Assembly (NCBI GenBank): GCA_964584985.1 | Contig: CAZPBK010000016.1 | Coordinates: 1 to 17,499, forward strand | Direction: 5' to 3' | Source: JABMRF01 sp964584985 | GTDB lineage: Bacteria; Patescibacteriota; Patescibacteriia; UBA11705; JABHMO01 | DNA length: 17,499 bases | In this document: in pieces, positions 1-6,746 of the stretch | How positions within the stretch are numbered: the stretch's first letter is position 1 | Layout: each line of letters opens with the position of its first letter | Notes under the pieces: model-generated | Seen by the model: the letters and a program-made list of their open reading frames with translations, nothing else | The model's database searches: none | Told to the model about the DNA's origin: nothing | Position numbers and translations under genes: made by a program

Positions 1-41
1 AGATTGGGCTCTTTTGTTTTTAAATAAAACTAACAACAAAC

Positions 42-76
42 AATTGTCATACTGAGCCTGCCGAAGTACGACAATT
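42..76 (+). repeat. REP-like palindromic element, copy A
   Basis: The core 46-72 begins GTCATACTGAG and ends CGAAGTACGAC. The outer arms 42-53 and 65-76 can pair over 12 positions with one mismatch, leaving an 11-nt loop. The core matches copy C (461-503) closely but lies on the opposite strand. The layout is that of a dispersed extragenic palindrome of the GTCATnCTGAG type seen in many bacterial genomes. It lies downstream of the decayed nuclease gene. Confidence 0.6.
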
Positions 77-100
77 ATTAAATCAACTTAAAAAAATTAT

Positions 101-147
101 ACCCTACTCCGGTAAACCCCGCCAAGGCGGGGTAAACTCAAGATGAC
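101..147 (-). repeat. REP-like palindromic element, copy B, with GC hairpin
   Basis: Read on the minus strand from 147, the element begins GTCATCTTGAG (9 of 11 bases shared with copies A and C). It then carries a perfect palindrome at 117-132 (CCCCGCC/GGCGGGG), which is best folded with a 4-nt loop. The first bases of the element supply the stop codon (138-140) of the nuclease pseudogene. No clear U-tract follows, so a terminator role is uncertain. Confidence 0.5.
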
Positions 148-445
148 ATAATTTTTTTATTATTTTTTTCGTTTGAAATAGCAATTAAATCATCAATTCG
201 CCCTTTTACCAAGGCAATATTTTTACGCCTAGACCAACCTTTAATTTGTTTTTCCAAAGCAATCGCTTCATTAACATCATAAAATTCTTGAGAATAAACT
301 AACTTAACAGGCCTTTTTTGTAAGTGTAACTTGTTTTGTTCAGTCCTATCTGATGACCAGACAAACGAGCTTCTAAATCATTTGTCATCCCAGTATAAAA
401 ACTTCCATCTGAGCATTCAATAATATATGTGTAATAGGTTTTTAT
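138..445 (-). pseudogene. GIY-YIG nuclease domain protein, frameshifted and without a start codon
   Basis: The minus strand encodes a small single-domain GIY-YIG nuclease in two frames. The first frame reads YYTYIIECSDGSFYTGMTND then LEARLSGHQ, which is the GIY-YIG core. After a run of six A residues (plus-strand T 314-319) the match moves to the next frame, with KRPVKLVYSQEF and then EKQIKGWSRRKNIALVKGR, the usual C-terminal half of the family. One missing A would explain the break; without it the first frame stops a few codons later. There is no ATG at the 5' end: the likely start position (443-445) reads ATA. The frame runs back in phase to the dnaK stop. It is probably a dead gene, although a homopolymer sequencing error could cause the frameshift alone. 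Palindromic repeats flank it on both sides. Confidence 0.75.
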
Positions 446-460
446 GGAACTATTTAAAAG

Positions 461-503
461 AAATATATGCCGTGCTTCGGCAAGCTCAGCATGACATATA
501 TTT
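461..503 (-). terminator. REP-like palindrome copy C, probable dnaK operon terminator
   Basis: The arms 461-476 and 488-503 pair over 16 positions, with two positions that are wobble pairs or mismatches depending on strand, around an 11-nt loop. On the minus strand the hairpin starts 8 nt after the dnaK stop and is followed by a short T-rich stretch (CTTTT), so it can end the heat-shock operon. The inner sequence is the same GTCATnCTGAG core as copy A. The arms extend outward with different sequence in each copy (AATT in A, AAATATAT here). Confidence 0.55.
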
Positions 504-511
504 CTTTGTGA

Positions 512-2446
512 TTATTTTTTCTCTTCAAAATCAGCATCCTGAGTTTTATCTTGGTCAGAATTTTCTTTTTCATTGTCCGGCTTTTTGTTTTCCGATGCTT
601 GCTCTTGCCCCTGAGTCTGCTGAGCTCCGCCTTGCGCCTGTTGCTGATTTTTATAAACAGCTTCGCCGGCTTTCATGGCAATTTGATTGATTTCTTCCAA
701 TTTCTTTTTAATATCTTCAATATCGTCACCGTCTTTGATCTTTTTAAGCTCTTCCACTTTGGCGCTTAAATCCTTTTTAACTTCTTCAGGGATTTTATCA
801 CCGGATTCTTTCATCATCTTTTCATTGGTGTAGCAAACAGTATCAGCCTGATTCTTAATCTCAATAGCCTCTTTCTTTTTCTTGTCTTCCTCAGCATTGG
901 CCTCGGCTTCTTGAGTCATTTTTTCCACTTCTTCTTTGCTAAGACCGGAAGAAGCGGTAATGGTGATTTTCTGCTCTTTGCCCGTGCCTTTATCCTTGGC
1001 TGAAACATTTAAAATACCGTTAGCGTCAATATCAAATTTTACTTCAACCTGAGGCACGCCTCTTGGAGCCGGTGGAATTCCGTCCAAAATAAACCGACCC
1101 AAGGTTTTGTTGTCCGTGGCCATTTCTCTTTCACCTTGAAGAACATGGATTTCCACGGTTGACTGATTATCCGCAGCTGTGGAGAAAACCTGAGTTTTGG
1201 AAGCCGGAATAGTGGTATTTTTTTCAATCAATTTGGTCATCACTCCGCCAAGAGTCTCCAAACCCAGAGACAAAGGAGTCACATCAAGCAAAAGCACATC
1301 TTTTACATCTCCCTGCAAAACCCCGGCTTGAACAGCAGCGCCCATGGCCACCACTTCGTCGGGATTAACTCCAATATGCGGTTTTTTCTTGAAAAACTCT
1401 TCCACTTTTTTCTGCACCAAGGGCATTCTGGTCATTCCTCCCACCAAGATAATTTCTTCAATTTCTTCAACTTTATAGCCGGCATCATCCAAGGCTTTTT
1501 GACAAGGCTCCAAAGTCTTTTGTATCAACTCTCCAACCAATTCTTCCAATTTGGCTCGACTGACTTTTTTAACCAAATGAACGGGGTTACCTTCTTTGTC
1601 TTGCGCTATAAAAGGTTGATTTATTTCCGACTCCTGAGCCGTAGACAATTCAATTTTCACTTTTTCCGCCGCTTCTTTTACTCTTTGCAAAGCCATTTGA
1701 TCTTTTGATAAATCAACTCCAGCTTCAGATTTAAATTCCTCAATCAACCAGTCAATAATTTTTTTATCAAAATCATCTCCGCCCAAATGAGTATCGCCGT
1801 TGGTTGATTTAACTTCCACCGTATCTTCGGAAACATCCAAAATGGAAATATCAAAAGTTCCGCCGCCAAGATCGTAAACAGCGATTTGCTGTCCTTTCTT
1901 TTTGTCAAAACCATAAGCCAAAGCCGCGGCCGTTGGCTCATTGATAATACGGCGAACTTTAAGTCCGGCGATTTCTCCGGCATCTTTGGTGGCCTGACGC
2001 TGAGAATCATTAAAATAAGCCGGAACGGTAATTACCGCTTCTTCGATTTTTTCACCGATCTTTTCCTCGGCATCGGTTTTTAATTTTTGTAAAATCATGG
2101 CTGAAACCTCCTGCGGGGTGTATTCTTTTTCTCCCATTTTCACTTTTACACCTTCGCCGGCTTGAACGATTTCATACGGCAAAGTATCTTTATCTCTCTG
2201 CACTTCATCGTCGCTGTAACGAAGTCCCATCAAACGCTTAATGGAAAAAACCGTATCAGCAGGATTGGTTACCGCCTGACGCTTAGCCGGCTGTCCGACC
2301 AATCTTTCTCCTGTTTTGGAAACGGCCACCACTGAAGGAGTGGTTCTGTTTCCCTCTTGATTTTCCAAGACTTTGGGCTGACCGCCCTCCATTACGGACA
2401 TACAACTGTTGGTGGTTCCCAAATCAATTCCCAAAATTTTTGACAT
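512..2446 (-). CDS. dnaK: Molecular chaperone DnaK (Hsp70)
   Basis: This is a full-length cytoplasmic Hsp70 of 644 residues. It binds exposed hydrophobic segments of unfolded proteins and cycles with ATP, helped by DnaJ and GrpE. The N-terminal ATPase domain starts GIDLGTTNS and contains AVITVPAYFNDSQRQATKDA, NEPTAAALAYG, YDLGGGTFD and a GG-MTRMP segment. The substrate-binding domain follows, then a Gln/Glu/Lys-rich tail ending DADFEEKK, a variant of the usual DnaK terminus. The segment GLRYSDDEVQRDKDTLPYE corresponds to the insert present in proteobacterial DnaK and missing from Bacillus DnaK. It is the last gene of the hrcA operon, 152 nt after hsp20. The ATG has no Shine-Dalgarno sequence and an AU-rich hairpin lies 23 nt upstream. 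dnaJ does not follow and is not in the window. Confidence 0.98.
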   Translation of the reverse strand: MSKILGIDLGTTNSCMSVMEGGQPKVLENQEGNRTTPSVVAVSKTGERLVGQPAKRQAVTNPADTVFSIKRLMGLRYSDDEVQRDKDTLPYEIVQAGEGVKVKMGEKEYTPQEVSAMILQKLKTDAEEKIGEKIEEAVITVPAYFNDSQRQATKDAGEIAGLKVRRIINEPTAAALAYGFDKKKGQQIAVYDLGGGTFDISILDVSEDTVEVKSTNGDTHLGGDDFDKKIIDWLIEEFKSEAGVDLSKDQMALQRVKEAAEKVKIELSTAQESEINQPFIAQDKEGNPVHLVKKVSRAKLEELVGELIQKTLEPCQKALDDAGYKVEEIEEIILVGGMTRMPLVQKKVEEFFKKKPHIGVNPDEVVAMGAAVQAGVLQGDVKDVLLLDVTPLSLGLETLGGVMTKLIEKNTTIPASKTQVFSTAADNQSTVEIHVLQGEREMATDNKTLGRFILDGIPPAPRGVPQVEVKFDIDANGILNVSAKDKGTGKEQKITITASSGLSKEEVEKMTQEAEANAEEDKKKKEAIEIKNQADTVCYTNEKMMKESGDKIPEEVKKDLSAKVEELKKIKDGDDIEDIKKKLEEINQIAMKAGEAVYKNQQQAQGGAQQTQGQEQASENKKPDNEKENSDQDKTQDADFEEKK

Positions 2447-2469
2447 AATATAAATTTAAGAATTTTGAA

Positions 2470-2495
2470 CATAAAAATAATTACTTATTTTTATG
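2470..2495 (-). promoter_or_regulatory. AU-rich hairpin in the dnaK leader
   Basis: A perfect 11-bp inverted repeat, 2470-2480 and 2485-2495, has a 4-nt loop. On the transcript the stem is CAUAAAAAUAA with UUAUUUUUAUG. It ends 23 nt before the dnaK ATG. All pairs but one are A-U, so the stem would melt easily on warming. Its role (thermosensor, processing site or stabiliser) is inference. Confidence 0.45.
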
Positions 2496-2545
2496 CTCTT
2501 GTCTTCTTTAATTAGTTTTTTATTTGATTTAATCTTTGCTTTATC

Positions 2546-2570
2546 CGGCTCCTCATACATAAAGGAGCCG
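2546..2570 (-). other. GC-rich hairpin between hsp20 and dnaK
   Basis: A perfect 8-bp stem (CGGCTCCT/AGGAGCCG) with a 9-nt loop lies about 30 nt after the hsp20 stop. On the minus strand the bases after it are GATAAAGC, not a T-run, so it does not look like a standard intrinsic terminator. It could stabilise the upstream mRNA or partly attenuate transcription into dnaK. Confidence 0.4.
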
Positions 2571-2598
2571 TAAAAACAAACATTTTATAAAGCAATCC

Positions 2599-3021
2599 TT
2601 ACTTTTTGTTTTTTTTCACTTTAATGTCAACTTTTTTGACTTTTTTCTCCGGTATTTTGGGCACTGAAACCTTTAGCAAGCCATCATCAAAAATCGCTGA
2701 AGCTTTATCTCCTTTGACATTTACCGGTAAAGGAATGTGGCGGGAAAAACTGCCCGAACGGGTTTCACGACGATAATAATTTTTATCCTCAACCTCGGAC
2801 TTTTTCTCCATTTTGCCTTTTAAGCTGAGAATGTTGTCTTCCACGCTGATCTCCACCTTGTCCGGATCAATTCCCGGCAAAGGCGCTTCCACAATAACAT
2901 TGTTGCCTTTTTCATAAATATCCACCGCCGGGGAAAAACCGATCGGAGCGTTTTCACCGCCCTCAAAAAATTTTTCCATTTCTCCAAACGGCTCCAAAAA
3001 GGGTCTCCATGGAATTAACAT
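2599..3021 (-). CDS. hsp20: Small heat-shock protein, Hsp20/alpha-crystallin family
   Basis: This is a 140-residue ATP-independent holdase that keeps unfolding proteins soluble until DnaK can refold them. A short N-terminal arm (MLIPWRPFLEPFGEMEKFFE) precedes the alpha-crystallin domain at about residues 30-125. Visible markers are PAVDIYEKGNNVIVEAPLPG, a YRRETRSGSFSRHIPLP stretch, and the family signature DGLLKVSVPK (the A-x-x-x-n-G-v-L type motif). The tail is Lys-rich, with a possible I/V-x-I/V-type oligomerisation element in VDIKV. It lies 74 nt after the HD-grpE gene in the same CIRCE-controlled operon, an unusual place for an Hsp20 gene. The start lacks a Shine-Dalgarno sequence and is preceded by a hairpin ending 23 nt upstream. 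Confidence 0.95.
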   Translation of the reverse strand: MLIPWRPFLEPFGEMEKFFEGGENAPIGFSPAVDIYEKGNNVIVEAPLPGIDPDKVEISVEDNILSLKGKMEKKSEVEDKNYYRRETRSGSFSRHIPLPVNVKGDKASAIFDDGLLKVSVPKIPEKKVKKVDIKVKKNKK

Positions 3022-3044
3022 AATTTAGTTGCCGACAAAATCCA

Positions 3045-3079
3045 TTGGCAAAATAATTTTTAAAACTTTATTTTACCAA
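3045..3079 (-). promoter_or_regulatory. AU-rich hairpin in the hsp20 leader
   Basis: The arms 3045-3056 and 3068-3079 pair over 12 positions in the minus-strand RNA (UUGGUAAAAUAA with UUAUUUUGCCAA, one G-U pair) around an 11-nt loop. It ends 23 nt before the hsp20 ATG, exactly the distance of the similar hairpin before dnaK. The shared inner sequence is AAAAUAA/UUAUUUU. Confidence 0.45.
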
Positions 3080-3095
3080 CGAAAAATTGACGGTA

Positions 3096-4034
3096 TTAAG
3101 AAGTTTTACTGTTAACGATTACTTTGGCCGCTTGTATTACACGACCGTTTAATTTATAACCCGGACGCATTTCCTTAATTATCAGTCCTTCTTGTTTTTC
3201 TTGATCAAATCCTTGATCGTTTTCAACCGCTTCATGCAGTTCGGGGTCAAATCTTTGTCCGACCGTGGGTATATTTTCCACCCCGTTTTGTCTTAAAAAA
3301 TCCTCCAATTGCTTTTTTATATAGGAAAATCCGGTGACCCAGGCACTATCCTTTTCTTGCTCCGGGATTTGGTTAAAAGCGGATTTAAAATTATCCATAA
3401 TCGGCAAAAGCGCCATAATTAAATTGGCGTTGGCAAATTGCACATATTCTTTTTTCTTTTTGCCAAATTCTTTTTGCAGATTTTGATAATCAGCCTGAGC
3501 TCTTTTCCATCCGGATAAATATTCCCGACATTTAACTTTCAGGTCTTGTTCTTTATCATCGCCTTTTTGTTTTTTTAAATATTCATCAACCATTTTTCTG
3601 GTCTCATCCAAATAAAATAAAGAATAGTATTTATCATAAAATTCAGGGGAAACAGCCCATCTAAATTTATCGGCATCATAAATTATCCGACCTTCAATTG
3701 TTTCGGCCTCTCCTTCTGCTCGACGATACCTACCCCGATGATCCAAAATCACCTGGTAAACTTTATTGATTTTTTCATTGGCATAATCCTGCTCTTGCAA
3801 AAAACCTTTGGCCAATTCGGCTGAATTTAAGTGATGTTTATCCGGATCGGAATAATCCGCATCATGAAAAATCACCGCCAGCTTTAAAACTTCCATATCG
3901 GTTTCCGGAAAATTTTCAGCTAACTTTTCCGCCACCTCCCAAACTTCCTTAACATGTGCCCATCCATGTTTTTCATCATTTTGTTTATAATGTTTCTTGG
4001 CAAATTTTTCCGCTTTTTTTAATAAATCGTTCAT
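3096..4034 (-). CDS. grpE: HD-domain phosphohydrolase fused to nucleotide exchange factor GrpE
   Basis: This is one 312-residue frame with two domains. Residues 1-150 are an HD-superfamily domain with the metal-binding pattern H27, H57-D58 and D122 (HGWAHVKEV, FHDAD, IIYDADKFRW). Such domains hydrolyse phosphoester bonds in nucleotides or related compounds; the substrate here is unknown. Residues 160-310 are a complete GrpE with the coiled-coil start CREYLSGWKRAQADYQNLQK, the ALLPIMDNF segment and the beta-domain pieces FDPELHEAV and MRPGYKLNGRVIQAAKVIV. GrpE opens DnaK to release ADP. The ATG lies 1 nt after the hrcA stop, so translation is probably coupled, and dnaK is in the same operon. 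Normal GrpE is about 180-200 residues and has no HD domain. The GrpE call is firm; the HD call rests on its motif and the flanking hydrophobic pattern. Confidence 0.93.
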   Translation of the reverse strand: MNDLLKKAEKFAKKHYKQNDEKHGWAHVKEVWEVAEKLAENFPETDMEVLKLAVIFHDADYSDPDKHHLNSAELAKGFLQEQDYANEKINKVYQVILDHRGRYRRAEGEAETIEGRIIYDADKFRWAVSPEFYDKYYSLFYLDETRKMVDEYLKKQKGDDKEQDLKVKCREYLSGWKRAQADYQNLQKEFGKKKKEYVQFANANLIMALLPIMDNFKSAFNQIPEQEKDSAWVTGFSYIKKQLEDFLRQNGVENIPTVGQRFDPELHEAVENDQGFDQEKQEGLIIKEMRPGYKLNGRVIQAAKVIVNSKTS

Positions 4035-4035
4035 A

Positions 4036-4731
4036 CTAATTTAATAATTTTAAAGATTCTTTAACCAAAGTATAATTTTTTTGATAATCCATACGCATCG
4101 GTCCGATCAATCCCACTATTCCGCGATATTTACCCAATTCGTAGCGAAAAACTATTAAACTGCAATTTTCGCTTATGGGATTTTCTTGACCTATCAAAAT
4201 ATCAGGTTGTTGCAAATCCTTTTTATCCAAATCAATTATTTTGCTGTCCAAATGGTCAATAACCGAAGAAAGATTAATTACTGAATCAGGTTCTTGAAAT
4301 TCCGGTTGAGAAAAGATATTGGATAAACCGGTATAATAATTATCACATTCGGCGAAAGTCACCATTACGCCTTGGCGAGACAACTCGGCAATAGCCTTGG
4401 CCAAGGTTTTTATTTTTAATCTGTTATCCGTTTTTTGATTATTGATTTCTTGTAAAATTTTTCCCTCCCGAGGCGTCAAATCCTTTTCCTTATCCAAATA
4501 ATTATCCACATAATAACGATAAGCCTTTTCCGTAGGTACTCTTCCAGCCGAAGTATGTGGCTGAAAAATAAAACCTTCTTTTTCCAAAGAAACCATCTCA
4601 TTTCTGACCGTAGCCGGACTTAATCTTTTTTTAATCTTTCCCACCAAAAAACCGGATGACAAGGGTTCGGCCGTTTTAACAAAATTATTTATAATTTTAC
4701 GAAGTAATTTTTTTTGTCTGTCAGAAGGCAT
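4036..4731 (-). CDS. hrcA: Heat-inducible transcription repressor HrcA, short form
   Basis: HrcA binds the CIRCE operator and represses chaperone operons; GroEL usually keeps it active, and heat stress relieves repression. Residues 1-80 form the winged helix, with the very conserved LSPATVRNEMVSLEKEGFI and QPHTSAGRVPTEKAYRYYVD. The rest (LSRQGVMVTFAECDNYYTGL, then CSLIVFRYELGKYRGIVGLIGPMRMDY) matches pieces of the GAF-like core and C-terminal dimerisation region. At 231 residues it is about 100 shorter than typical HrcA (about 340), and the loss falls in the central region. It is the first gene of the operon, with a matching CIRCE 60 nt upstream, which supports autoregulation. It is followed after 1 nt by the HD-grpE gene. 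The start has at most a weak AAAG in place of a Shine-Dalgarno sequence. Confidence 0.95.
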   Translation of the reverse strand: MPSDRQKKLLRKIINNFVKTAEPLSSGFLVGKIKKRLSPATVRNEMVSLEKEGFIFQPHTSAGRVPTEKAYRYYVDNYLDKEKDLTPREGKILQEINNQKTDNRLKIKTLAKAIAELSRQGVMVTFAECDNYYTGLSNIFSQPEFQEPDSVINLSSVIDHLDSKIIDLDKKDLQQPDILIGQENPISENCSLIVFRYELGKYRGIVGLIGPMRMDYQKNYTLVKESLKLLN

Positions 4732-4776
4732 AGGTCTTTATTATATAAAGGAAACAAACAGATCACATCCTTTTCA

Positions 4777-4806
4777 ATCTTATCAAAACCTTAGCAGTCC
4801 TGTCAA
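4777..4806 (-). promoter_or_regulatory. Sigma-70-type promoter of the hrcA operon
   Basis: On the minus strand, TTGACA (4801-4806), an 18-nt spacer and TAAGAT (4777-4782) are preceded by TGA, giving an extended -10 (TGATAAGAT). The start of transcription would be near 4770, leaving a leader of about 40 nt before hrcA. The CIRCE covers the -35 and part of the spacer, so bound HrcA would block RNA polymerase. Confidence 0.75.
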
Positions 4807-4817
4807 GAGAGTGCTAA
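4791..4817 (-). promoter_or_regulatory. CIRCE operator (HrcA binding site)
   Basis: TTAGCAGTC (4791-4799), nine spacer bases, then GAGTGCTAA (4809-4817) match the consensus TTAGCACTC-N9-GAGTGCTAA with one base changed. It lies 60 nt upstream of hrcA and overlaps the promoter. This is the known target of the repressor encoded directly downstream. Confidence 0.92.
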
Positions 4818-4842
4818 AAAACCCCGAAAAACGAGGCTTTTT
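4816..4842 (-). terminator. Intrinsic terminator of the surface/polysaccharide operon
   Basis: On the minus strand AAAAAGCCTCG, a five-T loop and CGGGGTTTTTT form an 11-bp hairpin with two G-U pairs and a U-tract. It starts 24 nt after the stop codon at 4866. Its last bases are shared with the CIRCE, so the operon ends where the heat-shock control region begins. Confidence 0.8.
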
Positions 4843-4865
4843 ATAAAACCTTTTAAAAAATTAAC

Positions 4866-6746
4866 CTATTTTACCGGACCGTCATAAAAACCACCTTTTT
4901 CATCATACAATTTTGTGGTTATTGCTCCTAAATTTTTTGTAATTTTTTGGCCGGTTTTTTTGTCTTGACCGCTGACAGTTAAATTCTTTAACAGGGGCGG
5001 ATATATCCCAACTTGAGACTGGGAGGGAACAATCCCCACCTTAAAAGCAAAACCGATTTTTTCAGCCCCGGCCGGAATTTCAAAAATACTCCAATTAACA
5101 TGTTTATTTTTCGGATCATAACTAATATGATTGCCCACCGGCACATTACTTTCATTCAACCAACTAACATTATAAGGGAGAGTTCCGCTAACCTTTATAT
5201 TTTTTACATCATTTATATCATTAATCAATTTCACAAAAACCCAATACTTAGTTTCTTCAGAGACTCTGGGAGGAACAGGCCCTCTTCCCAATTGATCTCC
5301 GGTTTTGGTAAAATAAGCGGCATAACCTCTGGCTGATAAATTACTGCTTAGTTTTATTTCTTTTGTTTGTCCTTCAATCAAAACATCTTGTTCACCCAGT
5401 TTATATTGATAAGAAAAAATTGAATTCAGATCAGTGTTTTGCTCACCGGGCACATAATTTTTAGTGCCAACCTGAAAATCAATACTTCCTTTTTCTCCCG
5501 GTTGAATCAAAGCCAACTCGGGTCTTGTTTTTACCGTCCAAACAAGAACATTATCCCTTATTTCAGGTTTGTCTCCCGCCAAATTATTTAAATCCCAATA
5601 CTCTCCCTGCAAAACCAATTCCAATCTTACATTTTCAATGGTAAACTCCCCTTTATTATGATACTCCAATCTGAAATTCACCTGTTCTTCAGGCAGTACG
5701 GACTCGTCTTCTTTGATAATATAAAAGGCTTGAAAATCAGGACGAATTATTTCAATTTCCCGGCTAACTGTATTTTGTCGAAGATTAAACTTCTCCGTTT
5801 GCCAAAACAAGGAAAGCCTCAGATCACGCTTTTTTTTCTTGGAATTTATTTTTGCTTTGGCTTCCAGATCCCATTCTTCTCCGGGTTCCAATTTTTCATA
5901 CTCCAATCGTTCTCCTTGCAAAGCCACATCATAACTCAAACGCGGATCCAAATAAATTTTTTCATAGGTAATGTCAGAGCTGGTGTTTTTTATTTTTATC
6001 GGCAAATTAAAACTTTGTCCGTCAACCAAATCCTCTGGAAAATCAGCTTTTAAATCAAGATAAGTATTGTTAAGTTTATAGCGACAATTACTTTTTTGAG
6101 TAAATTGTCCCCAAAGTCGTTCACCTTTTTTATTGGTTTTAAAGAAATTAGCGGTCAAAGAAACAAACTGATCGCTTTGATATTCTCCGATCACCCGACC
6201 GGTAAAATCCATTTGAGCGTTGGCTCCGGATTCCAGGTCACCTAATTTTATAATGTTTTTATCATAGTTATAACTTTTGTTTTCAAACTCCAAAAGCTGA
6301 AAATTATCAGGATAATTAAAACTTAAGACCACATTTTGCAGTTCAAATTTATTGTTATTGGCATAAGAAACAGAAAAATCCATAATCTCTCCACTGGCCA
6401 CTTGGTCTTTTCCCGTAGTCAGGTTTAATTCAAACTTATTACCGAAATAATGAAAACCGCCGTAAAACCAAAATATGTTAAGTCCGACCAGAACCAAAAC
6501 TCCCGCTAAGATTATCAAATCCATTATCAAATGTTTTTTATTGAATTTATACCTTATATTCCAACGCTTTTTTAGCTTTTTATGCGGATAACTAAAAATA
6601 TTGACTACTAAATTATCCTTACCTGATTTTTTGGCCGCTCGGATAACCTCTTCTTCCACTTTCCCCAAATCACTTTCCTCGGCCGACAAGTTAAGTTTTT
6701 TAGCCTTATATTTCTTTTGGCTTTTTTTGTTTTTCTTTTTACTCAT
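4866..6746 (-). CDS. Membrane-anchored surface protein with four Ig/DUF11-like beta domains
   Basis: I do not recognise a named family for this 626-residue protein. Residues 1-72 are very Lys-rich and predicted cytoplasmic. Residues 73-96 (LIMDLIILAGVLVLVGLNIF and following) form one transmembrane helix, and the rest should face outward. Four beta-sandwich-like segments start near residues 105, 228, 337 and 475. Each has the pattern of DUF11/CARDB-type modules: a D/E-x-V-x-x-G/E-x-x-x-x-F-x-V-x-Y/K-x-N strand pair followed by an x-L-x-x-G turn (for example VASGEIMDFSVSYANNNKFE and VLPEEQVNFRLEYHNKGEF). The first eight bases overlap the end of the preceding small membrane gene, so the two are co-translated. 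It is the last gene of the operon before the terminator. It may be a cell-envelope scaffold or adhesin; that is inference. Confidence 0.8.
   Translation of the reverse strand: MSKKKNKKSQKKYKAKKLNLSAEESDLGKVEEEVIRAAKKSGKDNLVVNIFSYPHKKLKKRWNIRYKFNKKHLIMDLIILAGVLVLVGLNIFWFYGGFHYFGNKFELNLTTGKDQVASGEIMDFSVSYANNNKFELQNVVLSFNYPDNFQLLEFENKSYNYDKNIIKLGDLESGANAQMDFTGRVIGEYQSDQFVSLTANFFKTNKKGERLWGQFTQKSNCRYKLNNTYLDLKADFPEDLVDGQSFNLPIKIKNTSSDITYEKIYLDPRLSYDVALQGERLEYEKLEPGEEWDLEAKAKINSKKKKRDLRLSLFWQTEKFNLRQNTVSREIEIIRPDFQAFYIIKEDESVLPEEQVNFRLEYHNKGEFTIENVRLELVLQGEYWDLNNLAGDKPEIRDNVLVWTVKTRPELALIQPGEKGSIDFQVGTKNYVPGEQNTDLNSIFSYQYKLGEQDVLIEGQTKEIKLSSNLSARGYAAYFTKTGDQLGRGPVPPRVSEETKYWVFVKLINDINDVKNIKVSGTLPYNVSWLNESNVPVGNHISYDPKNKHVNWSIFEIPAGAEKIGFAFKVGIVPSQSQVGIYPPLLKNLTVSGQDKKTGQKITKNLGAITTKLYDEKGGFYDGPVK

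Noticed and set aside
427..690. Plus-strand open frame of 87 codons across the end of dnaK
   Set aside because: It is antisense to the conserved dnaK C-terminus and the palindromic repeat, with no family match and no ribosome site.
1328..1708. Plus-strand open frame of 126 codons inside dnaK
   Set aside because: It is antisense to a fully conserved DnaK region. The Phe-rich product reflects the Lys/Glu-rich sense codons.
512..2446. Possibility that dnaJ follows dnaK in this operon
   Set aside because: The dnaK stop is followed within 10 nt by a hairpin and then the GIY-YIG remnant. No J-domain HPD motif is visible in the window.
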